From Candidatus Mediterraneibacter vanvlietii (GTDB lineage Bacteria > Bacillota > Clostridia > Lachnospirales > Lachnospiraceae), in contig DXGZ01000066.1 of the NCBI GenBank assembly GCA_019113645.1, positions 1-61,912 on the forward strand: 61,912 nucleotides of DNA, given 5' to 3'. The notes under the pieces were generated by a model. That model was not told the origin of the DNA, searched no databases, and was given only the letters and a program-made list of their open reading frames with translations. Positions 8,157 through 17,640 of this stretch are shown in pieces. Every line of letters begins with the position of its first letter. Positions within the stretch are counted from its first letter, which is position 1. The position numbers were made by a program, and so were the translations under genes.

Positions 8157-9029
8157 ATGAAAAAAGTAAATGACAGTAAGCGGACTTATATGCTGATTAC
8201 CATACCGATTCTTGCACTGTTTGTCTGCTTTAATACAGTGCCGCTGATTCGTGGTGTGATCTACAGTTTTACGAATTTTAAAGGTTTTGGTACATATGAT
8301 TTCGTGGGCTTCCGCAACTATGTGGATTTGTTTACAGATCCGAGAATCGGAGGATCCTATCTGTTTACGATTAAACTGGCAATTGCGGCTACGATTGTAA
8401 CGAATGTGATCAGCCTGATTCTTGCTTTAGGATTAAACAGCAGGATTAAAGGCAAGACATTCCTCCGTGCGGCTTATTTCGTGCCGAATGTACTTGGAGC
8501 GCTGGTTGTAGGTTACATTTTCCAGTATTTTTTTACCTACATTCTGCCGGGAATCGGAGATGCGCTCGGAATTGGAGCACTCCAGGGGAGTATGCTTTCC
8601 AACAGCAAGACGGCGTGGATTGCTATCGTGATTGTCTGCGCATGGCAGTCTATTGCAATGAACACGATTATTTATATTTCCGGACTCCAGACGGTTCCGG
8701 AGGATGTATATGAGGCAGGAGATCTGGACGGAGCCACGGGGTGGAAAAAGTTCAGATATCTGACATTCCCCCTGATTATTCCATTCTTTACTATTAACAT
8801 GGTCCTTTGCGTGAAGAACTTCCTGATGGTATTTGATCAGATTATGGCAATGACAAAAGGCGGTCCGGAGCAGAGTACAGAATCTATCTCCTACCTGATT
8901 TACAATAACGGTCTGTCAGGAGGAAGCTTCGGATATCAGAGTGCGAATGCGGTAGTCTTTTTCATCGTGATCGTTGCAATTTCTGTAGCACAGATGACTA
9001 TATCAAGTAAGAAGGAGGAGCAGTTATAA
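8157..9029 (+). CDS. Sugar ABC transporter permease (MalF/UgpA type)
   Basis: A 290-residue inner-membrane permease with about six transmembrane segments and the EAA-loop signature around VYEAGDLDGATGWKKF, which contacts the ATPase. The start at 8157 (MKKVNDSKRTY) is chosen because it follows AAAGGAG and avoids overlap with the preceding gene. The stop overlaps the next start by one base, which indicates translational coupling. Confidence 0.93.
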   Translation: MKKVNDSKRTYMLITIPILALFVCFNTVPLIRGVIYSFTNFKGFGTYDFVGFRNYVDLFTDPRIGGSYLFTIKLAIAATIVTNVISLILALGLNSRIKGKTFLRAAYFVPNVLGALVVGYIFQYFFTYILPGIGDALGIGALQGSMLSNSKTAWIAIVIVCAWQSIAMNTIIYISGLQTVPEDVYEAGDLDGATGWKKFRYLTFPLIIPFFTINMVLCVKNFLMVFDQIMAMTKGGPEQSTESISYLIYNNGLSGGSFGYQSANAVVFFIVIVAISVAQMTISSKKEEQL

Positions 9030-9871
9030 TGTATGAGAAAATGAAAGCAAGAGTAAACTGGCCCATTACCATCCTTCTGTTTATCGGGCTTATTACAGTG
9101 GCGTTTCCACTGTATATGACTATTGTAATTGCCTTTAAGCAGCCGTCAGATATGACAAACAGCATATCGGGAATCCTGTCTCTTCCGGCGCACTGGAGCC
9201 TGAGTAATTTTGCGCAGGCGATGGAGCTGACAGACTTCTGGCGCTCTCTTGGAAACAGCCTTCTGGTGACGATCAGCACAGTAGTACTCTGTATTCTTCT
9301 CCATTCCTTGATGGGGTATGCAGTAGGGCGGAATAAGGCGCACAGCAAGATCTACAATCTAATATATTTATTTATTGTAAGCGGTATGTTTGTCCCGTTT
9401 GCAATTCTGATGATGCCTCTGGCAAAACAGACTGCGGAGATGCATCTTGATAATTGGGCTGGTGTTATTCTCCTTTATGTGGTATTCTATATGCCGATGA
9501 ATTTACTTCTTTATACAGGATATCTTGTAAATATCCCGATCGCACTTGAAGAAGCGGCGAGAGTGGATGGAGCCAGTACGTGGCGCACATTCTGGAAGAT
9601 TATATTCCCGATTATGAAGCCGATGCATGCGACAGTAGCGGTTATTACTGCCCTGGCGGTATGGAACGATGTTATGACACCTCTGATTATTATGTCAGGA
9701 AAAGGGCAAAATACACTTCCTCTTGCCCAGCTGACGTTCCAGACGCAGTTTGGTACGAACTATAACCTGGCGTTTGCGTCTTATCTGCTGGCTCTGATCC
9801 CGATTATCATTTTCTATGTGATCTGTCAGAAACATATCATCAACGGAGTGGTAAACGGCGCCGTGAAATAA
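9029..9871 (+). CDS. Sugar ABC transporter permease (MalG/UgpE type)
   Basis: A 280-residue second permease with six predicted membrane segments and the EAA motif LEEAARVDGASTWRTFW. It starts within the stop codon of the first permease (TAATG) after GGAGGAG. Together with the lipoprotein and the first permease it completes the membrane part of a CUT1 oligosaccharide importer. Confidence 0.93.
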   Translation: MYEKMKARVNWPITILLFIGLITVAFPLYMTIVIAFKQPSDMTNSISGILSLPAHWSLSNFAQAMELTDFWRSLGNSLLVTISTVVLCILLHSLMGYAVGRNKAHSKIYNLIYLFIVSGMFVPFAILMMPLAKQTAEMHLDNWAGVILLYVVFYMPMNLLLYTGYLVNIPIALEEAARVDGASTWRTFWKIIFPIMKPMHATVAVITALAVWNDVMTPLIIMSGKGQNTLPLAQLTFQTQFGTNYNLAFASYLLALIPIIIFYVICQKHIINGVVNGAVK

Positions 9872-9903
9872 ATATACCGGGATGTGCGGTGCGCATCCTG
9901 AGC

Positions 9904-9948
9904 GGGCGGGGTGTGTACAGAAGCAGTTGTACATATCCCCGTCCTTTT
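9904..9948 (+). terminator. Intercistronic hairpin after the permease genes
   Basis: GGGCGGGG-tg-TGTACA pairs with TGTACA-ta-TCCCCGTCC, followed by TTTTGG. The T-run is short, so this may be a partial terminator that lowers expression of the enzymes relative to the transporter. A second small hairpin (GCGGAT/ATCCGC) lies at about 9984-10003. Confidence 0.6.
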
Positions 9949-10029
9949 GGCTTTGCGGGAGAAGTGAGCGCAGAGCGGCAAAGCGGATCTGTGAGTATCC
10001 GCGCTATAAAAGAGCAGGAGTGAATAAAA

Positions 10030-12213
10030 ATGAGTATAGTTTATGATGAAAAATGCAGGACAATTACACTGCATACGCAGAATACAACGTATCAGATGCA
10101 GATCGACAGATACGGATTTCTGCTTCATTTATATTATGGAAAGCGCGCGGAAGGATGTATGGATTACCTTCTGACCTATTATGACAGAGGATTTTCCGGA
10201 AATCCGTATGACGCGGGAAATGATAAGACTTATTCCATGGATTCGCTGCCGCAGGAGTTCCCGTCCCTGGGGACAGGCGACTACCGTACGCCGGCGTGCA
10301 TTATCAAGAATACGGACCGGACGTACTGCAGTGACTTCCGCTATGAGAGCCACTGCATAAAAGACGGAAAATACAATCTGGAAGGGCTTCCGGCCGTTTA
10401 CGCGGGAGCAGAGGAAGCGCAGACGCTGGAGGTAGTGCTGGTGGACCGGGTGACAGGTGTGCGCGCGGTACTGCTCTACGGGGTGCTGCCTGAGTTTGAT
10501 GTGATCACGCGGAGCGTGAAGATTATCAATGGAAGCGATGGCCGTATCTCGGTGAAAAAGCTTTCCCCTGCCAGTCTGGATATGGTCGGCGGCAATTATG
10601 ATTTCATTACATTTTACGGAAGACATGCCATGGAGCGGAATTTCCAGAGAATGCCGATCGGGCATGGAACGACGAAGATCTGCAGCCTGAGAGGATCCTC
10701 CAGCCATCAGTACAATCCGGCGGTTATCGTTGCGGAGCACGATACAACAGAGGATGCGGGCGGATGCTGGTCCATGAGTTTTGTATACAGCGGAAGCTTC
10801 CAGAGTGAAGCCGGCAAGGATCAGTATTATCAGACAAGGGTTATGATGGGATTCTGCGAGGAGCAGTTTGCCTATCCGCTGAATGCGGGAGAGGAATTCC
10901 GGTCACCGGAAGTGATTATGAGTTATTCCTCCGAAGGTCTGGCAAAACTGTCCCAGAACCTGCACCGGTGTATCCGCACTCATCTGTGCCGGGGCAAATA
11001 CAAGGAAGCAGTGCGTCCGATTCTGCTCAACAGCTGGGAGGCGTCCTATTTTGATTTCACCGGGGAGTCGCTTCTGAAACTGGCGGAGCAGGCCGCAGAG
11101 CTCGGGATCGAGATGTTCGTCATGGATGACGGATGGTTCGGCAAGAGAGACAGTGAGCTGAGAGGACTCGGCGACTGGAAAGTCAATGAGGAAAAGCTGG
11201 GGTGCAGCCTGGGTGAGCTGATCGAGAAGATCAATGGGATGGGACTGAAATTCGGTATCTGGATCGAACCGGAGATGGTGAATGAAGACAGCGACCTGTA
11301 CCGGGAGCATCCGGACTGGGCATTTGTCATACCGGGACGCCGGCCGAATCGGTCCAGACATCAGCTTGTGCTTGATTTCTCCAGAAGAGAAGTAGTAGAT
11401 TATATATATGACCGGATCTGTGATGTGCTGGATCAGGGGAACATCGAGTATATCAAATGGGATATGAACCGGAGTCTTGCGGATATCTATTCAGCTACCG
11501 CGGATACGCAGGGGCGCGTACTTCATGATTATGTGCTGGGACTCTACGATTTCCTTGAGAGGATTGTGCAGCGCTATCCTGATATTCTGATTGAGGGATG
11601 CAGCGGAGGCGGCGGAAGATTTGATGCCGGGATGCTCTACTATACGCCGCAGATCTGGTGCAGTGATAATACAGATGCGATCGACAGACTGGAGATCCAG
11701 TACGGAACTTCCTTTATGTATCCGATCTCGGCGGTCGGATCTCATGTGTCAGCGTCGCCCAACCATCAGACAGGGCGGTGCACATCCATGAAGACGAGAG
11801 GGATTGTCGCGCTTGCGGGAACATTCGGATATGAGTTGAACTTAAACGAGATCAGCGAGGAGGAGAAGCAGGAGATCCGCAGGCAGATCGCAGAGTATAA
11901 AAAGTATGCCGCTCTGATACAGAGGGGACTGTACTACAGGCTTACGAATCCACAGACAGATAACGAAGGCGCGTGGGAGTTCGTCTCTGAGGACAGAGGG
12001 GAAGCTCTTGTGCAGGCGGTAAGCATCAAACAGCACGCCAATATGACAGTAGATTATATCAGGGTCAAAGGCCTGAAAGAGAATACGATGTACCGCGAGA
12101 CGGAGAGCGGGCGGATGTATAACAGCAACGCTCTGAGCGAGGCAGGGTTCCCGCTTCCGATTTCGATGGGAGAATACCGCGCTTATCAGTGGCATTTTGT
12201 AGAGGCCGAATAA
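10030..12213 (+). CDS. GH36 alpha-galactosidase
   Basis: A 727-residue cytoplasmic alpha-galactosidase with no signal peptide. The GH36 hallmarks are MDDGWFG, FGIWIEPEMV, KWDMNR with nucleophile Asp478, and CSDNTD holding the general acid/base (Asp546 or Asp549). Length and motif spacing match the bacterial tetrameric enzymes. It removes terminal alpha-1,6-galactose from raffinose, stachyose or melibiose brought in by the upstream transporter; from raffinose the other product is sucrose, the substrate expected for the next enzyme. Confidence 0.95.
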   Translation: MSIVYDEKCRTITLHTQNTTYQMQIDRYGFLLHLYYGKRAEGCMDYLLTYYDRGFSGNPYDAGNDKTYSMDSLPQEFPSLGTGDYRTPACIIKNTDRTYCSDFRYESHCIKDGKYNLEGLPAVYAGAEEAQTLEVVLVDRVTGVRAVLLYGVLPEFDVITRSVKIINGSDGRISVKKLSPASLDMVGGNYDFITFYGRHAMERNFQRMPIGHGTTKICSLRGSSSHQYNPAVIVAEHDTTEDAGGCWSMSFVYSGSFQSEAGKDQYYQTRVMMGFCEEQFAYPLNAGEEFRSPEVIMSYSSEGLAKLSQNLHRCIRTHLCRGKYKEAVRPILLNSWEASYFDFTGESLLKLAEQAAELGIEMFVMDDGWFGKRDSELRGLGDWKVNEEKLGCSLGELIEKINGMGLKFGIWIEPEMVNEDSDLYREHPDWAFVIPGRRPNRSRHQLVLDFSRREVVDYIYDRICDVLDQGNIEYIKWDMNRSLADIYSATADTQGRVLHDYVLGLYDFLERIVQRYPDILIEGCSGGGGRFDAGMLYYTPQIWCSDNTDAIDRLEIQYGTSFMYPISAVGSHVSASPNHQTGRCTSMKTRGIVALAGTFGYELNLNEISEEEKQEIRRQIAEYKKYAALIQRGLYYRLTNPQTDNEGAWEFVSEDRGEALVQAVSIKQHANMTVDYIRVKGLKENTMYRETESGRMYNSNALSEAGFPLPISMGEYRAYQWHFVEAE

Positions 12214-12236
12214 ATATAAAGTGAGGGATGATTTAC

Positions 12237-14618
12237 ATGGCAAAGAAATCTAGAGCTGCGAGAAAGAAAGAGGCGGCGAAGCAGAACTCGATGAAGAAGA
12301 CAGCTGCGGCTGCAAATACGCAGAGCGCACAGGCAGAAGCAAAAGCGAAAGCGGAGGCAGAAGCGAAGGCGAAAGCAGAGGCAAAAGCCAAAGCCGAGGC
12401 GGAAGCAAAAGCGGAGGCGGAAGCAAAAGCCAAAGCGGAGGCAGAGGCGGAAGCAAAGGCGAAAGCGGAAGCAGAGGCGAAAGCAGAAGCAGAGGCGAAA
12501 GCGAAAGCGGAGGCGGAAACAAAGGCGAAAGCAGTGGCAAAAGCGGAGGCGGAGGCGAAAGCCAAAGCGGAGGCAGAGGCGAAAGCCAAAGCGCAAGCGG
12601 AAGCAAAGGCGAAAGCAGAGGCAGAGGCGAAAGCTAAAGCAGAGGCAGAAGCGAAAGCCAAAGCAGAAGCGGAAGCAAAGGCAAAAGCAGAGGCAGAGGC
12701 GAAGGCGAAAGCAGAAGCAGAAGCGAAAGCAAAAGCAGAAGCGGAAGCAAAGGCGAAAGCAGAGACAGAAGCGAAAGCCAAGGCAGAGTCAGATCGGATC
12801 TTCACGGAGCGTCTGCAGAAACATCACGATGAGCTCAGATGGCTGTACATGGAGCTGTACGGAAACGATGATATGTTTGCGGAACTCTGCAGCCAGATGA
12901 AGGAATATTATGATGCGAGAAATGAAAAACTCAAGGCTCTGGATGCACAGCGCGAGGCGGAAGGCGAGTGGTACCGCAAGAGAGACATGCTCGGCATGAT
13001 GATGTATATCGACAATTTTGCCGGTGATATCAAAGGGGTAGAGGAGAAACTTCCGTACATTGAGAAATGCAATGTAAACTATATACACCTGATGCCGTTC
13101 CTTGATTCACCGAAAGGCCGTTCGGACGGCGGATACGCGGTGGCAGATTTCCGCAAGGTGAAACCGGAACTCGGAACAATGGATGATCTGTCAGAACTTG
13201 CAGAGAAGTGCCACGAGAAAGGCATCAGTCTGTGCATGGACTTTGTCATGAATCATACGTCAGAGGATCACGAGTGGGCGAAGAAGGCGCGCCAGGGAGA
13301 CGGCGAGTACATGAGCCGCTATTTCTTCTATGCTGATCCGTCCATTCCGCAGGAATACGAAAAGACGGTTCCGCAGGTGTTCCCGACCACAGCGCCGGGG
13401 AACTTTACCTATCTTCCGGAGATGGGTCACTATGTGATGACTACGTTCTATCCTTATCAGTGGGATCTGAACTACAGAAACCCGCGTGTATTCAATGAGA
13501 TGATGTACAACTTCCTGTACCTTGCCAACCAGGGAATGGATATCATCCGAATCGATGCGGTTCCGTATATCTGGAAAGAACTGGGCACAAACTGCAGAAA
13601 TCTTCCGCAGGTACACACGATTGTCCGCATGATGCGCATGATCGGCGAGATCGTGTGTCCGGGTATTGTGCTTCTCGGCGAGGTTGTTATGGAGCCGGAC
13701 AAAGTGGCTCCGTATTTTGGGACAGTGGAGAAGCCGGAGTGCCATATGCTCTACAATGTGACAACAATGGCTACTACATGGCATACGGTTGCAACGAGAG
13801 ATATCCGACTGCTCAGAAAGCAGATGGATATCGTGTGCGCGCTTCCGAAGGAGTACACATTCCTGAATTATCTGCGCTGCCACGATGATATCGGCTGGGG
13901 ACTGGATTATGATACGCTGGAGAAATGGGGCATGAAAGAGGTGCCGCATAAGAAATATCTGAATGATTATTTCCAGGGCAAGACAGAGGGAAGCGTCAGC
14001 CGCGGCGAGCTCTACAATGAAGACCTGGTAACAGGGGATGCGCGTTTCTGTGCAACAACAGCGTCCATGTGCGGTGTTGAGAGCGCGGGATTCGAGCAGA
14101 ACGAAGAGAAGATGAACTGGGCGATTGAGAAAGATGTAATGCTTCACGCATACATGTTCACGCAGTCCGGACTTCCGGTGCTGTACAGCGGCGATGAGAT
14201 CGGCCAGGTGAATGATTATACATACAAGGATGATCCGGAGAAAGCGCCCGATTCCCGCTATATCCACAGAGGAAAATTCCAGTGGGATCTGGCTGAGAAA
14301 GCAGAGGATGAGACAAGTGTACAGGGTCGTATATTCCAGGCACTGTCACACCTTGAGGCGATCAGAAAAGAAGATCCGTTGTTCAGCGCAGACGCTGAGG
14401 TATATACAAAGGATTACAATGATCAGTCCATTCTCTGGGTCGTGAGAAAAGCAGAGGGCAGGACACTTCATGCAGTGTTTAACTTCAGTGATTTCGGCAA
14501 GAAGGTGTGGATGCCTGAAAAGGGACGGTATACAGATCTTCTGACAGGCCGCACCGGTGAGGTTGAGACAGTGGATCTTCCGGGATGGGGATTCATGTGG
14601 ATGGCTGCAGCTCAGTGA
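12237..14618 (+). CDS. GH13 amylosucrase-like enzyme with a Lys/Glu/Ala repeat domain
   Basis: A 793-residue protein. After a basic N-terminus, residues about 32-184 are an uninterrupted Ala/Lys/Glu repeat expected to form a long charged helix. The rest is a GH13 alpha-amylase-fold enzyme that reads like amylosucrase: GGYAV near the start of the barrel, nucleophile Asp440 in [11 protein letters not shown], acid/base Glu482 in LLGEVVMEP, and CHDDIGW for the third acid. It should act on sucrose, making glucan or transferring glucose. The ATG at 12237 is preferred over 12228 because GTGAGG is better spaced. No signal peptide is seen. The repeat is not part of known amylosucrases as I recall them. 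Confidence 0.85.
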   Translation: MAKKSRAARKKEAAKQNSMKKTAAAANTQSAQAEAKAKAEAEAKAKAEAKAKAEAEAKAEAEAKAKAEAEAEAKAKAEAEAKAEAEAKAKAEAETKAKAVAKAEAEAKAKAEAEAKAKAQAEAKAKAEAEAKAKAEAEAKAKAEAEAKAKAEAEAKAKAEAEAKAKAEAEAKAKAETEAKAKAESDRIFTERLQKHHDELRWLYMELYGNDDMFAELCSQMKEYYDARNEKLKALDAQREAEGEWYRKRDMLGMMMYIDNFAGDIKGVEEKLPYIEKCNVNYIHLMPFLDSPKGRSDGGYAVADFRKVKPELGTMDDLSELAEKCHEKGISLCMDFVMNHTSEDHEWAKKARQGDGEYMSRYFFYADPSIPQEYEKTVPQVFPTTAPGNFTYLPEMGHYVMTTFYPYQWDLNYRNPRVFNEMMYNFLYLANQGMDIIRIDAVPYIWKELGTNCRNLPQVHTIVRMMRMIGEIVCPGIVLLGEVVMEPDKVAPYFGTVEKPECHMLYNVTTMATTWHTVATRDIRLLRKQMDIVCALPKEYTFLNYLRCHDDIGWGLDYDTLEKWGMKEVPHKKYLNDYFQGKTEGSVSRGELYNEDLVTGDARFCATTASMCGVESAGFEQNEEKMNWAIEKDVMLHAYMFTQSGLPVLYSGDEIGQVNDYTYKDDPEKAPDSRYIHRGKFQWDLAEKAEDETSVQGRIFQALSHLEAIRKEDPLFSADAEVYTKDYNDQSILWVVRKAEGRTLHAVFNFSDFGKKVWMPEKGRYTDLLTGRTGEVETVDLPGWGFMWMAAAQ
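12328..12789 (+). repeat. In-frame (AEAEAKAK)n-coding tandem repeat
   Basis: About 460 bases of degenerate 6-, 12- and 24-base repeats built from GCN, AAR and GAR codons. In the later part the 8-residue unit AEAEAKAK (24 bases) is regular. Synonymous codons vary along the array, which argues against very recent expansion throughout. Confidence 0.9.
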
Positions 14619-14635
14619 TGAAGCTGAACTGTTAA

Positions 14636-14664
14636 TTGACATTTTCGGATATAGAAGATATAAT
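14636..14664 (+). promoter_or_regulatory. Consensus sigma-A promoter of glnA
   Basis: TTGACA (14636-14641) and TATAAT (14659-14664) are separated by exactly 17 bases, a perfect match in both hexamers. The predicted start near 14671 gives a leader of about 120 bases. Confidence 0.85.
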
Positions 14665-14677
14665 AAGGACGAAACAA

Positions 14678-14706
14678 GGGCGTTTTTCTATGGCAGGAGA
14701 ACGCCC
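14678..14706 (+). promoter_or_regulatory. glnA leader hairpin with an ANTAR-like hexaloop
   Basis: GGGCGT pairs with ACGCCC and, after one bulged T, TTTCT pairs with GGAGA. The six-base loop is ATGGCA, with A at loop position 1 and G at position 4. ANTAR proteins are known to bind paired hairpins whose six-base loops carry A1 and G4. An ANTAR protein is encoded just after glnA. The following TCATTTATTTT is only weakly terminator-like, and only one such hairpin fits downstream of the predicted start. Confidence 0.45.
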
Positions 14707-14790
14707 TCATTTATTTTACAGGGAAATCTGAATGCAGGATGCATAAGGAAATAAAAAAGGAAAAGCAATGTGAAAAGGAGGTTTCATGTT

Positions 14791-16122
14791 ATGCATAATT
14801 ATACCAGAGATGATATTATGCGCCTCGTGGAGGAGGAAGATGTAGCGTTTATCCGTCTGCAGTTTACGGATATTTTCGGAACCATGAAAAATATGGCAGT
14901 GACGGTAAGCCAGCTTGAAAAGGCGCTGGACAACCGCTGCATGTTCGATGTCTCCTCCCTGGACGGACTTTCGGGAGAGGAGGATTCGGATATGTACCTG
15001 TACCCGGATCTGAGCACGTTTGAAATCTTTCCGTGGCGGCCCCAGCAGGGGAAAGTGGCGCGGCTGATCTGCGATGTGTACCGCACAGACGGAACGCCGT
15101 ATGAGGTGGATCCGAGATATGTGCTGAAGAAAGCCATTGCAGAGGCAGCGGAGATGGGATATACGCTGAATGCGGGGCCTGAGTGCGAGTTCTTCCTCTT
15201 CCATACGGATGAGGACGGGCTTCCGACTACATTGACTCATGAGAAGGGAAGCTACTTCGATGTGGGACCGGTTGATTTCGGAGAAAATGCGCGCCGCGAT
15301 ATGGTTCTCACACTGGAAGAGATGGGATTTGAGATTCTCTCATCCCATCATGAGATCGCGCCGGCACAGCATGAGATCGATTTCCGTTATGACGAGGCGC
15401 TTGTCACTGCGGATAACCTTATGACTTTCAAGATGGTGGTGAAGACAATCGCGAAGCGCCACGGGCTTCACGCTACATTTATGCCGAAACCGCGGATCGA
15501 GACTTACGGTTCAGGAATGCATATCAATCTGTCTCTGAACAGGGGCGGCGTAAATGCATTTCAGAGTGAGGATGATGTGAACGGACTGAGCCGGGAGGGC
15601 TATTATTTCATCGGCGGCCTGATGAAACATATGAAAGCGATCACCTGTATCACAAACCCGACAGTTAATTCGTATAAACGGTTTGTGCCGGGCTATGAAG
15701 CACCGGTCTATATGGGCTGGTCATCCAGAACCAGAGGACCGCTGATCCGGGTTCCTTCCGGAAGAGGGGAGAATACCCGGATCGAACTGCGAAGCCCGGA
15801 CGCGACCGCGAACCCTTATCTGGCGCTGGCTGTGCTTCTGATGGCGGGGCTGGACGGGATCAAGAATAAGATCATGCCCCCGGACTGCATTGACGAGAAT
15901 ATTCAGAAAATGTCGCCGAAACGGCGGGAAGAGCTGGGAGTGGAAGAACTGCCCAGATCTCTGAAAGACGCGGTGGACGAGCTGGAGAAGGATGAGCTGG
16001 TGCTCAGTGTTCTCGGGAAAGAGCTTGCGGATAAGATCGTTAAAGCACACAGGAAAGAGTATCATGATTATTGTATGCAGGTGACGGACTGGGAGATTGC
16101 AAACTATCTGTATAAAGTATGA
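14791..16122 (+). CDS. glnA: Glutamine synthetase, type I
   Basis: A 443-residue GSI enzyme that makes glutamine from glutamate, ammonia and ATP. Seen: the N-terminal beta-grasp segment FTDIFGTMKN, NAGPECEFFLF with metal-ligand glutamates, and the substrate region HEIAPAQHEIDF. GSGMHINLSL is the ATP/metal site. NPYLALAVLLMAG near the end is typical. The adenylylation loop of GSI-beta enzymes is not evident. The ATG at 14791 is used, since AGGAGG sits 9 bases upstream; a GTG at 14770 would lie before that site. The following gene encodes an ANTAR regulator. Confidence 0.95.
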   Translation: MHNYTRDDIMRLVEEEDVAFIRLQFTDIFGTMKNMAVTVSQLEKALDNRCMFDVSSLDGLSGEEDSDMYLYPDLSTFEIFPWRPQQGKVARLICDVYRTDGTPYEVDPRYVLKKAIAEAAEMGYTLNAGPECEFFLFHTDEDGLPTTLTHEKGSYFDVGPVDFGENARRDMVLTLEEMGFEILSSHHEIAPAQHEIDFRYDEALVTADNLMTFKMVVKTIAKRHGLHATFMPKPRIETYGSGMHINLSLNRGGVNAFQSEDDVNGLSREGYYFIGGLMKHMKAITCITNPTVNSYKRFVPGYEAPVYMGWSSRTRGPLIRVPSGRGENTRIELRSPDATANPYLALAVLLMAGLDGIKNKIMPPDCIDENIQKMSPKRREELGVEELPRSLKDAVDELEKDELVLSVLGKELADKIVKAHRKEYHDYCMQVTDWEIANYLYKV

Positions 16123-16152
16123 CAAAAAATGGCAGCGGGAGGTGGCGCTGGT

Positions 16153-16701
16153 TTGAGCAATATTATTGTCGCATTTTCCAAACGTGATAATGCGGTTCAC
16201 ATCAGAAATATTCTTGTGAAATCAGGGATCGACGTATCTGCGGTCTGCCTGACCGGTGCAAAGGTGCTCCAGTATGCCGAAATGTGGAATGACGGGATTG
16301 TGGTGTGCGGGTTTGCTCTTCCAGACATGCAGTATACGCAGTTGAGGGAGTATCTTCCGGACCGGTTTGAAATGCTTCTGGCGGCATCGCCGGACCGGTG
16401 GATGGATCAGCTTCCGGATGGTGTTATGGGTCTGCCCATGCCGCTTAAGGTTTATGACCTGATCAACACGGTTGAGATGATACAGGAAACTCAGGAACGC
16501 GCGCGGCGAAGGCGGAGACTGAGCGGACGGACGAGAAACGAGAGTGAAAAGCAGATTGTCGAGCAGGCGAAAGCTCTCCTCATGGAGCGAAATCACATGT
16601 CGGAAGAGGAAGCGCACAGGTATATACAGAAAACCAGTATGGCGGGCGGAAACAATATGACAGAGACTGCCCGGATGATATTGACAGTTATGAAAGATTG
16701 A
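16153..16701 (+). CDS. ANTAR-domain RNA-binding antiterminator
   Basis: A 182-residue protein with an N-terminal receiver-like region and a C-terminal ANTAR domain (about 125-180: the EKQIVEQAKALLMERNHMSEEEAHRYI region, given here only as its location). The receiver part lacks a clear phospho-acceptor Asp in the usual place, so it may not be phosphorylated. ANTAR proteins bind nascent RNA and prevent termination, frequently in nitrogen metabolism. The position directly after glnA suggests autoregulation of that operon. A TTG at 16153 is preferred, with GGGAGG 10 bases upstream; an ATG at 16129 is the alternative. Confidence 0.88.
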   Translation: MSNIIVAFSKRDNAVHIRNILVKSGIDVSAVCLTGAKVLQYAEMWNDGIVVCGFALPDMQYTQLREYLPDRFEMLLAASPDRWMDQLPDGVMGLPMPLKVYDLINTVEMIQETQERARRRRRLSGRTRNESEKQIVEQAKALLMERNHMSEEEAHRYIQKTSMAGGNNMTETARMILTVMKD

Positions 16702-16708
16702 GTAGAAT
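16681..16708 (+). promoter_or_regulatory. Candidate promoter of dapF
   Basis: TTGACA (16681-16686) and TAGAAT (16703-16708) with a 16-base spacer, overlapping the end of the ANTAR gene. Confidence 0.55.
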
Positions 16709-16738
16709 AGAAGATAGAAATAGATTGTGAAAGGACAG

Positions 16739-16778
16739 CGCCGATATACATAAGACGACAGGTTTTGGTATATCGGCG
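16739..16778 (+). other. 5' leader stem-loop upstream of dapF
   Basis: CGCCGATATAC pairs perfectly with GTATATCGGCG (11 bp, 18-base loop) and ends 13 bases before the dapF start. There is no T-run, so it is not a normal terminator. It could influence translation, as dapF has no strong ribosome binding site. Confidence 0.6.
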
Positions 16779-16791
16779 TTGATGGTGTAGT

Positions 16792-17640
16792 ATGAAATTT
16801 ACAAAAATGCAGGGGCTTGGAAATGACTATGTCTACGTAAACTGTTTCCGGGAGAAGATTGCTGATCCGTCCCGGCTGGCTGTGAAGATCAGCGACCGGC
16901 ATTTCGGCGTGGGTTCGGACGGGCTGATTCTGATCAATCCTTCGGATAAGGCTGATTTTGAGATGGAGATGTACAATGCGGACGGTTCCCGCGGCGAGAT
17001 GTGCGGCAACGGAATCCGCTGCGTGGCAAAATATGTCTATGATTACGGCCTGACAGATCATACAAGTATCTCGGTGGAAACACTGGGCGGGATCAAATAT
17101 CTGGATCTTACCGTGAAGGACGGCAAGGCAGTTCTGGTGAAAGTGAACATGGGAAAACCGGAGCTTTCCCCGGAAAAAATCCCGGTGGTTTCTGCGGGAG
17201 AAAAGGTGGTGGACGAACCGATCGATGTGGATGGACAGAATTATCGGATGACCTGTGTTTCTATGGGCAATCCTCACGCCGTAGTCTATGTGGACTGTGA
17301 TGTGAGGAATCTTCCGCTGGAAGAGATCGGACCGAAGTTCGAGAATCATGAGCGTTTCCCGAACAGAGTGAACACGGAATTTGTGCGGGTGCTGGACCGC
17401 AGGACAGTGGAGATGCGTGTCTGGGAACGCGGCTCGGGAGAGACGCTTGCGTGCGGAACAGGAGCCTGCGCTGTGGCGGTGTCCTGCGTCCTGAACGGAC
17501 TTACAGAAGACGAGGTAACGGTGAAGCTGCTGGGCGGCGATCTTCAGATCAAATGGGACCGTGAGAAAGACACAGTTTTCATGACAGGGCCGGCGGAAGT
17601 GGTGTTTGACGGCGAATGGCCGGCGGAGGGGATCGATTAA
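16792..17640 (+). CDS. dapF: Diaminopimelate epimerase
   Basis: A 282-residue cofactor-independent racemase that converts LL- to meso-diaminopimelate for lysine and peptidoglycan synthesis. The two catalytic cysteines are Cys71 in MCGNGIRC and Cys221 in ACGTGACA. MQGLGNDYVYV at the N-terminus is characteristic. Length is normal. The stop overlaps the next start by one base, so the downstream membrane protein is translated with it. Confidence 0.96.
   Translation: MKFTKMQGLGNDYVYVNCFREKIADPSRLAVKISDRHFGVGSDGLILINPSDKADFEMEMYNADGSRGEMCGNGIRCVAKYVYDYGLTDHTSISVETLGGIKYLDLTVKDGKAVLVKVNMGKPELSPEKIPVVSAGEKVVDEPIDVDGQNYRMTCVSMGNPHAVVYVDCDVRNLPLEEIGPKFENHERFPNRVNTEFVRVLDRRTVEMRVWERGSGETLACGTGACAVAVSCVLNGLTEDEVTVKLLGGDLQIKWDREKDTVFMTGPAEVVFDGEWPAEGID

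Noticed and set aside
12361-12780. CRISPR-like regular array
   Set aside because: The periodic sequence is an in-frame coding repeat with no constant repeat/spacer pattern.
12233-12805. 190-residue minus-strand frame of Ala, Phe and Ser repeats
   Set aside because: It is the complement of the Ala/Lys/Glu-coding repeat, which keeps several frames open. The plus-strand frame continues into a real GH13 enzyme.
13260-14267. 335-residue minus-strand frame
   Set aside because: Antisense to the conserved GH13 catalytic domain; no ribosome binding site and no known motif.
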